DNA from: Verrucomicrobiales bacterium
GTDB lineage: Bacteria > Verrucomicrobiota > Verrucomicrobiia > Limisphaerales > UBA9464
Reading direction: 5' to 3'
NCBI GenBank assembly: GCA_005793375.1
Contig: SXSK01000271.1
Span: forward strand, 1 to 39,717
Length of the DNA: 39,717 bases
The notes under the pieces were generated by a model that saw nothing but the letters and a program-made list of their open reading frames with translations, did not search any database and was not told the origin of the DNA. Each line of letters opens with the position of its first letter. The first letter of the stretch is position 1. This document shows, one piece after another, positions 1-8,428 of this stretch. Position numbers and translations under genes: made by a program.

Positions 1-163
1 AGGCTCCTCACCAACAGGTCCGAAACATGCGCGCAGATCCCTGTCCCGCTCTTCAGCCGAAGGTCGCCACGAACTGTTCAAGATTTACTACACCCCAATG
101 CGGACTCCTTGAAACCCATTGGGGTGGTAACACCGTTCGCGGTGCCTAATTCCCGTCCGTTGG

Positions 164-2137
164 TTGAGACAAATGGTTTGGTTGTGGCTTTTGGGCTGGG
201 TGTGCGCCGAAAGGTTAGCATCGGGCAGTGTGACAATTGGCTGGAACGCGAGTCCGGATCCCAGCGTGATTGGTTACAAGATTTATTATGGGACGGAAAG
301 TCGCAACCCCGCGGCATGGGTGGATGTCGGGAATCAGCTGATGGGTTCGGTTGAAGGGTTGACGGCTGGAACGACCTACTTCTTTGCGGTGACAGCTTAT
401 GCGGGCAGCGGCCTGGAAAGCGATTTTTCAGCTGAAGTGAGCACTACCTTGGCGGGGACCGACCCTCCCAGTGTCTCCCTGGTAGCTCCCGTCACGGGCT
501 CGAGCTTTTTAGCGCCAGCAAGTCTAGGGTTGGTGGCATCGGTCACGCCGAATGGTCGGGTCATTCAGCGGGTACGGTTTCTTCAGAATGGCTTGTTGAT
601 TGGGGAGGTAGCGACGTCGCCATACACTTTCACGTGGAACAATGTCGCGGCGGGCAACTATCGACTCCAAGCGGAAGTCGTTTTCGATGGGGGGCAGACG
701 GTGGTTTCGGCCAGCAGTTCGGTCACCGTCAATGCCGCATCGACGTCGCCAACCATAGCGATGGCGAGTTCGTTATCCGAAACGCTTTTTGAAGCTCCAG
801 CGAATGTTCCCCTGGCGGCGCTGGTGGTTGCAGCTGGGCGCACGATCCATCGGGTCCACTTTTACAATGGATCGACTTACCTCGGTGCAGACACGACACA
901 GCCTTACACGTTCGTTTGGACCGGAGTTCCAGAAGGGACGTATTGGGTGAGTGCTCGAATGTTGTATGGTAAATCCAGCGTGTTGGGGTCGGCGTCTGTC
1001 CGAGTTTCGGTGGTTCGATCGCTTCCCCCGCCGCCAGTTGCTCCAACTGTCTCGTTGGTCTCGAATGTGGCGGGGTCCACGGTGACGGCGCCCTATTCCA
1101 CCGAACTGGTCGCGTCGGTGGTGGCCAATGGGCATATTATTTCCAAGGTGCAGTTTTACGACGGGTTGACTCTACTGGGTGAGGATGCTTCCGCCCCCTA
1201 TGAGTTCTCTTGGGTCGAGGTCGCGGTGGGTGAGCATAGCGTGGTGGCGAGAGTCGTCTATGCGACCAATGCTACTTTGGATTCAGAATCCGTCCAATTC
1301 TGGGTGGAGCCTCCACCCCCAACCGTTGTTTGGCAGGGGCCCCTAGATGGCTCGAGTTACTCCAAGATCACCCCCCTACAACTGGGTGCCAACGTGACTT
1401 CGAACGGTCATGAAATCAGTCGAGTTGACTTCTATTCGGGAGAAAGCCTCCTGGGCTCCGATTCCTCGGAACCTTACAGCCTGAGTTGGGCTGGGAACAT
1501 CCTGGGGGTCCAAGCGATGCGAGCGTTGGCGATTTATGGCAATTCACGGGTTGCCGAATCTACCATAGCGACCATCACGATGGGTGAATTGACTCCGCCT
1601 TGGCTGACAGGGGACATTGGAAGTGTGGGGGTGAGTGGTCGCGTGAGTCTTACTGGGGGGGTGCAGGTTGTGGAAGGTGCTGGCGTCATCTTTGGTACGA
1701 GCGACGCGTTTCATTTCCTCTATCAGACATTGAGTGGGGATGGGGAGATTCGCGTCCGATTGAACTCGACGCAATTCTCGGAATCTGGGGGGAGTATTGG
1801 CGTCATGATTCGCGACAACCTGACCAGCGGCTCGAAACACGCGTTCCTGGGCATTTTACCGTCAGGAACCTTGCGGTGGCAACGTCGCACGGATCCTGCA
1901 GGGGCAACGTGGATCGGGCACTATGGAAGCGCGATCCCTCCTTCAATTCGGCTGCGGCTGGTGCGAACTGGGAGCCTGCTAACAGGTTACAGTTCGGTCA
2001 ATGGCCAAGACTGGACCGCAGTTAACTCCCGTCAAATCGAGATGACGGCCAACGTATTTGTCGGATTGGCCGTTGCTTCGGGCAGTAATGCGACCCTGAG
2101 TCGGGCGGTGTTCTCAGAACTGACAGTGGTCCCATAG
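164..2137 (+). CDS. Secreted multidomain protein: N-terminal fibronectin-III-like domain, four tandem Ig-like (Big-type) repeats, C-terminal DUF1349/laminin-G-like domain
   Basis: 657 aa ORF (TTG start at 164, in-frame ATG at 173). FN3-like N-terminus (NASPDPSVIGYKIYYG...LTAGTTYFFAVTAY). Four repeats of about 90 aa sharing xVxFYxGxxLLGxDxxxPYxFxW. C-terminus GDGEIRVRLNSTQFSESGGSIGVMIRDNLTSGSKHAFLGI. Confidence 0.8.
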   Translation: MRQMVWLWLLGWVCAERLASGSVTIGWNASPDPSVIGYKIYYGTESRNPAAWVDVGNQLMGSVEGLTAGTTYFFAVTAYAGSGLESDFSAEVSTTLAGTDPPSVSLVAPVTGSSFLAPASLGLVASVTPNGRVIQRVRFLQNGLLIGEVATSPYTFTWNNVAAGNYRLQAEVVFDGGQTVVSASSSVTVNAASTSPTIAMASSLSETLFEAPANVPLAALVVAAGRTIHRVHFYNGSTYLGADTTQPYTFVWTGVPEGTYWVSARMLYGKSSVLGSASVRVSVVRSLPPPPVAPTVSLVSNVAGSTVTAPYSTELVASVVANGHIISKVQFYDGLTLLGEDASAPYEFSWVEVAVGEHSVVARVVYATNATLDSESVQFWVEPPPPTVVWQGPLDGSSYSKITPLQLGANVTSNGHEISRVDFYSGESLLGSDSSEPYSLSWAGNILGVQAMRALAIYGNSRVAESTIATITMGELTPPWLTGDIGSVGVSGRVSLTGGVQVVEGAGVIFGTSDAFHFLYQTLSGDGEIRVRLNSTQFSESGGSIGVMIRDNLTSGSKHAFLGILPSGTLRWQRRTDPAGATWIGHYGSAIPPSIRLRLVRTGSLLTGYSSVNGQDWTAVNSRQIEMTANVFVGLAVASGSNATLSRAVFSELTVVP

Positions 2138-2149
2138 TTTCCAGACCGT

Positions 2150-3127
2150 TTGCCTATGAATCGAATTTTAAACCATGTCTGTTGGGCCGTGCTGATTGTG
2201 ATGTATGGCGGATGGATTCGAGCGGCTGAATCCAGCAAGGGTTCTGGGGCTGCCGGCATGGTTTTAGATGACGTGTTCGCCAGCCCAATCTCCGCTCTGG
2301 AACTGGAGGCTCTGCGGACGATTGGTTCGGTCGGTTTGTCCTATTCGGTGGCCACTGATGACGATTTGGACGAAATTGTCGGCGAAATTTCGACTTATTC
2401 CTTTCGACGCGATGCGACCCAAATCGTGCGACTGGGATGCTGGGGAGACGGTACATTGCACGCGCACCTGATGGATCGATGGATGATGTTGCAGCCGGTG
2501 GAAGTGCTGGAATGGTTCGATGGGCTTCGACCTGAGGAGAAAACCTCGACATTGATAAAGCAGGTGGGTATCGCAGGGATCCATGTGAATTCCCGATGGG
2601 CTGTGGAATGGTTGGTTTCAAGACATCAAGCCGGAGAGACAACCAACGAAGACTGGTTGACCCAGTTGTATGAAGCGACACGGTTCGAGCCTAGGCGGGT
2701 CGCCGAGTTGGCCCTCGAATTGCAGGAAGGCGCTGAACGCGACGCTTTGGTAGAACATGCAGTCCAGGAGTGGGCGGGCAGAGAACCGAGTGCTGTGGAC
2801 ATTTGGGTCCGTGGGTTCGAAGAGAGCCCTTTGAAGCAGCGGTTGATCGCTGCGCAAGTGTTGGGTATGGCGGCCCTGGACATACTTCAAGCAACCACGA
2901 TGGCGGCGACACGATTGAATCCGGGCTCTTTACAAAACCGTGTGGTCATCTCACTGGTGCAGCGTTGGGCTCAGAACGCCCCAATGGCAGCGGGTGCCTG
3001 GGTTTTGGCATTTGAAAATTCGACGCTCCGAAAACTCGCAGTGGGTCAGCTCTTGGAGCAGTGGAAGCTGATGGATCCAGACTCTTCGGCTCGGTGGGCT
3101 CTTATCCATACACCTCTAAGCCACTGA
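2150..3127 (+). CDS. Hypothetical secreted alpha-helical protein
   Basis: 325 aa ORF directly downstream of the previous gene; hydrophobic N-terminal signal-like segment; Ala/Trp-rich helical repeats (e.g. VISLVQRWAQNAPMAAGAWVLAF). Confidence 0.65.
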   Translation: MPMNRILNHVCWAVLIVMYGGWIRAAESSKGSGAAGMVLDDVFASPISALELEALRTIGSVGLSYSVATDDDLDEIVGEISTYSFRRDATQIVRLGCWGDGTLHAHLMDRWMMLQPVEVLEWFDGLRPEEKTSTLIKQVGIAGIHVNSRWAVEWLVSRHQAGETTNEDWLTQLYEATRFEPRRVAELALELQEGAERDALVEHAVQEWAGREPSAVDIWVRGFEESPLKQRLIAAQVLGMAALDILQATTMAATRLNPGSLQNRVVISLVQRWAQNAPMAAGAWVLAFENSTLRKLAVGQLLEQWKLMDPDSSARWALIHTPLSH

Positions 3128-3148
3128 CTGTGCCCCGAGTCTGTGGCG

Positions 3149-4858
3149 TTAGCGATCCATCGGTTCGGCAATCAGATCGTAATCGGTGTGACCGATGATC
3201 CGAACATGGGCGAAATTCCCTGCAGGTAATTCCTCTCGAATGTAGATTCTGCCGTCGATATCCGGCGCATCCGCTTCGCCTCGTGCCACCGAGTAAAGAT
3301 GGCGCTTGGACAGGCGGGTCTTGCTGGTTTCAGTTTGGCGAATCAGGCCGTGTTCCCAGGAACTAACTTGAGCCTTTTGCAAGGCTGAAGCGGAGGCCCG
3401 TCCCTCAACGAGAACCTTCATCGTCTTGCCAACGAAGGACTCGGCCACAGCCACAGCCACCTCATGCTGGGCGGCCATTGCCCGTGTGCGGCGATCTTGG
3501 CGCGTTTTGGCGGCCAACTGACTCTCCATTTTTCCTGCCACCGTGCCATCTTCCTGAGAGTAAGCAAAAATTCCCAGCCGTTCAAACCGAGTCTCGCGTA
3601 TGAACTCCAGCAACGTCTCCACGTGAGCCTCGGTTTCACCGGGAAATCCCACGATAAAGGTCGTTCGCAAGGCAATTCCTGGAATACCAGCCCGTATGCT
3701 ACGGATTAAGTCGCGGATGTATTGGCCGGTGGTTTCGCGGCGCATCCGCTGAAGCAGATCGTCATGGATGTGCTGGAGCGGCATGTCGACATAACGGGCG
3801 ACTTTCTGGCTGCGGGTGATGGTTTGAATCAATGAATCCGTCCAATGCGCCGGATGGGTGTAAAGCAGCCGAATCCAAAAATCGCCTGGGATGGCATTGA
3901 GTTCCTCAAGCAAGGTGCCGAGAGTGGTGGCATCTGATGCCAATGCTCGAGTGGCGGCGTTAAACTTTTCCGGCGAGGAGATGGCCCGCGTATGGTTAGG
4001 ACGCAAATCGAGTCCGTAGTACGTCGAATCTTGAGAAATGAGGTTCAACTCTTTGACACCCTCGCTCACGAGCGCCTTGGCCTCGGCGACAATGTCCGAC
4101 TGAACACGGCTTCGGTGTGAACCCCGCATGCGGGGGATGATGCAAAAACTGCATGGATGGTTGCAGCCTTCCGCGATCTTGACATAGGCGAAGTGTTTGG
4201 GCGTCAACCGAAACCGGGGGGTGTCAAATTGAGGAATGTAGTTGGGTCGGGTATGGACATTGAGGATGGGGCTTGAGTGGCTTTCGGGCTTCGTGGTGAG
4301 GACCGTTCTAGTTTTGCCGAACTGCTGCGTGCCTCGGAGGTCCGGCTCATGGCTGTGAGGGACGTCACCCCTTTTTTCATCCACGGCTGCGAGTCGAGCT
4401 TTGACACTCGATTTCTTAGGCCTGGGCGTGGCGCCGTAATTCGCGATCATATCCGACCGCCTTTGGATAGCCTCTTCAATGATCCCTCCCACTTGTTCCA
4501 CTTGGTCGATTCCCATGAAGACATCCACCTCCGGCATTAGTTTGGGAAGTTCCTCGCGAAATCGTTGAGGAAGGCATCCTGCGACGATAACTGCCTGGCC
4601 GGGCTTGTTTTGACGACGCAACTCAGTGGATTCCAGGATCGCGTCGACGCTTTCCTCTTGGGCGGCATCAATAAACGAGCAGGTGTTGACAATCACCGCA
4701 TCGGCCATGGTGGGATCGTTCACTATTTCAATCCCCGCTTTCAGGAGCGATCCCAGCATAATTTCGGCATCGACCAGATTCTTGGCGCAGCCGAGGGAGA
4801 TGAGGCCCACTCGGCGCGAGGATGACTTTTTTTTGCTGGTGGTCGTAGAGTCGGTCAC
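3149..4858 (-). CDS. rimO: Ribosomal protein S12 methylthiotransferase RimO (radical SAM), with extra insertions
   Basis: VGLISLGCAKNLVDAEIMLG, VIVNTCSFIDAAQEES, radical-SAM motif EGCNHPCSFCIIPRMRG, TFIVGFPGETEAHVE, C-terminal TRAM-like domain. Confidence 0.92.
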   Translation of the reverse strand: MTDSTTTSKKKSSSRRVGLISLGCAKNLVDAEIMLGSLLKAGIEIVNDPTMADAVIVNTCSFIDAAQEESVDAILESTELRRQNKPGQAVIVAGCLPQRFREELPKLMPEVDVFMGIDQVEQVGGIIEEAIQRRSDMIANYGATPRPKKSSVKARLAAVDEKRGDVPHSHEPDLRGTQQFGKTRTVLTTKPESHSSPILNVHTRPNYIPQFDTPRFRLTPKHFAYVKIAEGCNHPCSFCIIPRMRGSHRSRVQSDIVAEAKALVSEGVKELNLISQDSTYYGLDLRPNHTRAISSPEKFNAATRALASDATTLGTLLEELNAIPGDFWIRLLYTHPAHWTDSLIQTITRSQKVARYVDMPLQHIHDDLLQRMRRETTGQYIRDLIRSIRAGIPGIALRTTFIVGFPGETEAHVETLLEFIRETRFERLGIFAYSQEDGTVAGKMESQLAAKTRQDRRTRAMAAQHEVAVAVAESFVGKTMKVLVEGRASASALQKAQVSSWEHGLIRQTETSKTRLSKRHLYSVARGEADAPDIDGRIYIREELPAGNFAHVRIIGHTDYDLIAEPMDR

Positions 4859-5064
4859 AGGAAGAGGACACTAGTCTGCTCTTATGGGCTTGGGCAATCT
4901 CGGACGCTGGACCAATGATGCGGTAGCCAGGTATTTCTACGGACAAGCCTGAATAACGTGGCAACTCTATTTTGTTGGGGATGGACAAGAAATGGCTAGC
5001 GTGCGACAAAAGGGAGGAAGCGCGAGGCAAGATTTGGGTAGAAGTTAAAAACAGTTAGCAAATC

Positions 5065-5985
5065 TTGGCAAAACAAGTTCAACAAACAACGACTAGATCT
5101 GGTATGAACAACCCCGATTCCATGCTGCAGACTTTGGTAAAATCACCGCTGTATCAGGCGTACGAGAAGGCGTTTGGCGATGCGACGGGATTGCCGTTGA
5201 CGTTGCGTAGTCCGCACGCCTGGGAAGTGGCGCACGCTCGAAACCACCACAAGAACCCCTTCTGTACGTTTATGGCCAAGCAGAGCCGGACCTGTGCGGC
5301 GTGCCTTCGTGTCCAGCAAGAATTGTCTGAGAACGCGCAGACCGAGCCCTACACGACCACCTGTTTTGCAGGACTATGTGACAGTGCCGTACCGGTGAGG
5401 TTGGGCGACCAGATCCTGGGTTTTTTGCAGACGGGGCAAGTCATGTTGCGTAAGCCCTCTGAAGCGCAGTTCAATCGGTTGGAAGAGCAACTGAACGAAT
5501 GGAAGATTCCGCACGCGACGGAAGAATTGCGGGCGGCGTGGTTGCAGTCGCCAGTAATGAACAAGAAAGGGTATGATGCCGCTCTGGGTTTAGTGAAGGT
5601 TTTTGCTGAGCATTTGTCGATAGCTAGCAACCAGTTGGCCATCCGGGCGGAGAACACGGAACCGCCGGCGATCAAACGGGCTCGAGTGTTCATCCAGGAG
5701 CATCTTGGGGAGCGGTTGTCGCTCAGCATGGTAGCCGGAGCCCTGCATATGAGCACATTTTACTTCTGCAAGATGTTCCGAAAGAGCACGGGTCTCAATT
5801 TTACTGACTTTGTGGCTCGGGAACGGATCGAGCGGGCCAAGAATCTGCTGCTGAACCAAAATCTTCGCGTGAGTGAGATTGCTTACGAGATTGGATTCCA
5901 ATCATTGACTCACTTCAATCGGATCTTTCGGCGCATTGTCGGGCGTACGCCCACGGAGTTCCGCGGCCGCAATGTCACCGGTTGA
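5065..5985 (+). CDS. PocR ligand-binding domain / AraC-family transcriptional regulator
   Basis: PocR-like N-terminus with Cys pattern (NPFCTFMAKQSRTCAACLRVQQ...TTTCFAGLCDSAVPVRLGDQILGFLQTGQV). AraC HTH C-terminus (RLSLSMVAGALHMSTFYFCKMFRKSTGLNFTDFVARERIERAKNLL...IAYEIGFQSLTHFNRIFRRIVGRTPTEFR). TTG at 5065 or ATG at 5104 as start. Confidence 0.88.
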   Translation: MAKQVQQTTTRSGMNNPDSMLQTLVKSPLYQAYEKAFGDATGLPLTLRSPHAWEVAHARNHHKNPFCTFMAKQSRTCAACLRVQQELSENAQTEPYTTTCFAGLCDSAVPVRLGDQILGFLQTGQVMLRKPSEAQFNRLEEQLNEWKIPHATEELRAAWLQSPVMNKKGYDAALGLVKVFAEHLSIASNQLAIRAENTEPPAIKRARVFIQEHLGERLSLSMVAGALHMSTFYFCKMFRKSTGLNFTDFVARERIERAKNLLLNQNLRVSEIAYEIGFQSLTHFNRIFRRIVGRTPTEFRGRNVTG

Positions 5986-6114
5986 CTGGTTCCGGACGTC
6001 GGGGTTTGAGTTGGCAATGAAACTCCGGATAGTGATGTCCGGAATTGCCATGTTGGAATCCTTGGATCATCCTCTTGGCGCACCACAATGGCGCGTTAAC
6101 TCATCACACTCAAT

Positions 6115-6750
6115 ATGGCTCTGAGACTTGGGGATATTGCCCCTGATTTTACGGCGGACACCACGGAAGGTTTGATTCGATTTCACGAATGGCTGGGGAA
6201 TTCGTGGGGAGTCCTATTCTCACATCCCGCTGACTACACTCCGGTTTGCACGACAGAACTCGGTACTTTGGCAAAGCTCAAGGCCGAGTTTGCCGGGCGA
6301 AACGTCCAGGTGGCAGCAATCAGTGTGGATCCCATCGAAGCGCATCGAGGCTGGGTGGGTGACATCAATGAGACTCAGTGCACGAGCGTCAATTTTCCCA
6401 TCATCGCCGATCCTGAGCGCAAGGTGGCCATGTTGTACGACATGATCCATCCCAACGCCGACGATAAGTTCACGGTGCGGTCGGTTTTCATCATTGGTCC
6501 CGACAAGAAGGTCAAACTGATGATTACCTACCCGGCATCTACAGGTCGGAACTTTGTTGAGTTGTTACGCGTATTGGATTCTCTCCAATTGACGGCGAAG
6601 TATCGTGTGGCCACTCCAGCCGACTGGAAAGACGGCGATGATTGTATCATTACGCCTGCTGTCAAAGACGACGAAGCCGTCACGCTGTTTCCGAAGGGGA
6701 TTCGAAAGGTTAAGCCGTACCTGCGGTACACACCGCAGCCGAATCGCTAA
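6115..6750 (+). CDS. Peroxiredoxin, AhpC/TSA family, 1-Cys Prx6-like
   Basis: 211 aa; LGDIAPDFTADTTEG, peroxidatic motif HPADYTPVCTTELG, Prx6-like C-terminus (ATPADWKDGDDCIITPAVKDDEA). Confidence 0.93.
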   Translation: MALRLGDIAPDFTADTTEGLIRFHEWLGNSWGVLFSHPADYTPVCTTELGTLAKLKAEFAGRNVQVAAISVDPIEAHRGWVGDINETQCTSVNFPIIADPERKVAMLYDMIHPNADDKFTVRSVFIIGPDKKVKLMITYPASTGRNFVELLRVLDSLQLTAKYRVATPADWKDGDDCIITPAVKDDEAVTLFPKGIRKVKPYLRYTPQPNR

Positions 6751-6751
6751 A

Positions 6752-6770
6752 AGCGCGGGCAGACCGCGCT
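6752..6770. terminator. Putative hairpin terminator between convergent genes (peroxiredoxin and aldehyde dehydrogenase)
   Basis: AGCGCGG-GCAGA-CCGCGCT, 7-bp perfect stem 2 nt after the peroxiredoxin stop; no strong U-tract. Confidence 0.4.
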
Positions 6771-6909
6771 CGATTTGACCTGCAAACGCCAGTTGCCCGC
6801 CACCGATCTAACGCAAGATCTTGGCGCCGAAGTCGTTTGCTTGGTTGGCACACCACGGGCAATGCTGGGGAAACAGCGACATCGAACTGCCGCGCTCTCA
6901 CCAGGGTGC

Positions 6910-8352
6910 TCACCAAGCCCGCTCGATACTCCGGCGCTGCCAAAGGAATTCGAACATGTTGCCCTCGTGGGGTTGATCCCACGAAATTTTCATCGTGGAT
7001 ATCGGTCCGATATTGAGTCGGTCGATATCGGAGAAGGCTTCCAGTTGTTCGATGAATCCCTGGTCTTTGGTGATGGCGGAGCAGGCAAGGGTGTAGCCGA
7101 TTTTAGAGAGCATCTCGCTTTGGGGGCAGGTGACGACGCTCGCAAACGGGCAAAGATACTCTCGATTGGCCAATGGATGGGCGAAGGAATCGCAACGCAC
7201 GATGGTCGGCCGCATGTAGGTTCCACCCTCGAACACTACCTTGCGTGGTCCTTGGCGATATTTTGCCGTGACATCTTCCACGCCGGGTACCTTAAGTCCG
7301 TCCTCAATCTGGGTGTCGATGAAATCAGCCATCTTGGGATTGGCGAACCCTGAAAGCCGGGCGGATTCGTCGTCGGGTCTTGTGGGAACGAACGGCCCGA
7401 GCTTTTGAGCCAGCGCGTCGGCGATTTCCGCCGCATACTTCGAGACTACCACGGCACTGGCGTTGATGCATGATCGCCCACCGTTGTCACTGATGGCACC
7501 AGCGATCGTATCGATGTACTCAGGCCAGTTCTCGATGCAATCATCGCCGATTAGAAACTTACTCCACCCTGGCCCGTGAACCTCGATGGCCGGGTTGTTG
7601 GCGTACTGATCGGTGGTGCTCTTGTCACCAAAGATCAACGCGCGGCCGCAGCTGTTTAAGATGGTGGCGGCGCCGTCGTGATCGGTCGGGTAAAAGCCAA
7701 ACGCTTCGGCCGGAACTCCAGCGGTGATAAAGGCTTGGATCAATCGGAAGGGAGTCCAAGGCTCTTCTTTGCCGGGCTTAATGATCACCGGGGTCTTGAG
7801 AGCGACGGCCGGGAGCCAGAGTGAGTTGACCGCCGGGGAATTGCTCGGCATGACCAAGCCCAAGGCCTGGCAGGTGGGAAAGAAGCTTAGTTTGGTGCCA
7901 AATTGCTCGCCATAGCCTCGGTCGATAATGGTGAAATCGAGACCCCGAGACAATCCATTCAGTATTTCAGCGAGATGAGTGAGCGCGTAGTGCAGTTTAG
8001 CCATGTTCCGCCGAACCATGACGTGCGGCAGACCTGAAGTGAGGCTGAGGGTTTCGACGTACTGTTGTGGCGACTGAGAGTGGCCACGGTCCCCGAGCGG
8101 TAGCGTACCCTCCAGGAAAAGGGCGCCGGCTTTGGCGGAGAGGTCCACCAATTCGGCGACCGTAAACTTCTTGAGCGCTGCTCGTGCGGCTCCCAGCCTG
8201 CTGAGGTCCCGCTTCAGAATGCCACTATTCACCTGGGAAACCAGGGCTTTGACTTCGCCTGATCGGTGGTCTTTGACCTCAATCTTGTCGAGGGAGTCGT
8301 AGGCGCGGCCGAGACGCAGCGTCGGGAGATGCGGGATATCGCTCATGCTCAA
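6910..8352 (-). CDS. Aldehyde dehydrogenase family protein
   Basis: 480 aa; ALDH-fold motifs LGLVMPSNSPAVNSLWLPAVALKTPVIIKPGKEEPWTPF and catalytic-Cys region DNGGRSCINASAVVVSK. Confidence 0.8.
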   Translation of the reverse strand: MSMSDIPHLPTLRLGRAYDSLDKIEVKDHRSGEVKALVSQVNSGILKRDLSRLGAARAALKKFTVAELVDLSAKAGALFLEGTLPLGDRGHSQSPQQYVETLSLTSGLPHVMVRRNMAKLHYALTHLAEILNGLSRGLDFTIIDRGYGEQFGTKLSFFPTCQALGLVMPSNSPAVNSLWLPAVALKTPVIIKPGKEEPWTPFRLIQAFITAGVPAEAFGFYPTDHDGAATILNSCGRALIFGDKSTTDQYANNPAIEVHGPGWSKFLIGDDCIENWPEYIDTIAGAISDNGGRSCINASAVVVSKYAAEIADALAQKLGPFVPTRPDDESARLSGFANPKMADFIDTQIEDGLKVPGVEDVTAKYRQGPRKVVFEGGTYMRPTIVRCDSFAHPLANREYLCPFASVVTCPQSEMLSKIGYTLACSAITKDQGFIEQLEAFSDIDRLNIGPISTMKISWDQPHEGNMFEFLWQRRSIERAW

Positions 8353-8428
8353 ATTATCTGCGCTAAAATGTTACGTCTGCGTAGTGATGGCAACGGAAAG
8401 ATTCGGATTCGTTCTGTCCATTGAGTCG

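Noticed and set aside
4827-4834. T8 run in the rimO 5' end as a phase-variation tract
   Set aside because: It encodes a Lys-rich N-terminal stretch (KKK) in an intact ORF; nothing else suggests slippage control.
6775-7353. 192-aa plus-strand ORF
   Set aside because: Largely antisense to the aldehyde dehydrogenase gene; no domain recognised.
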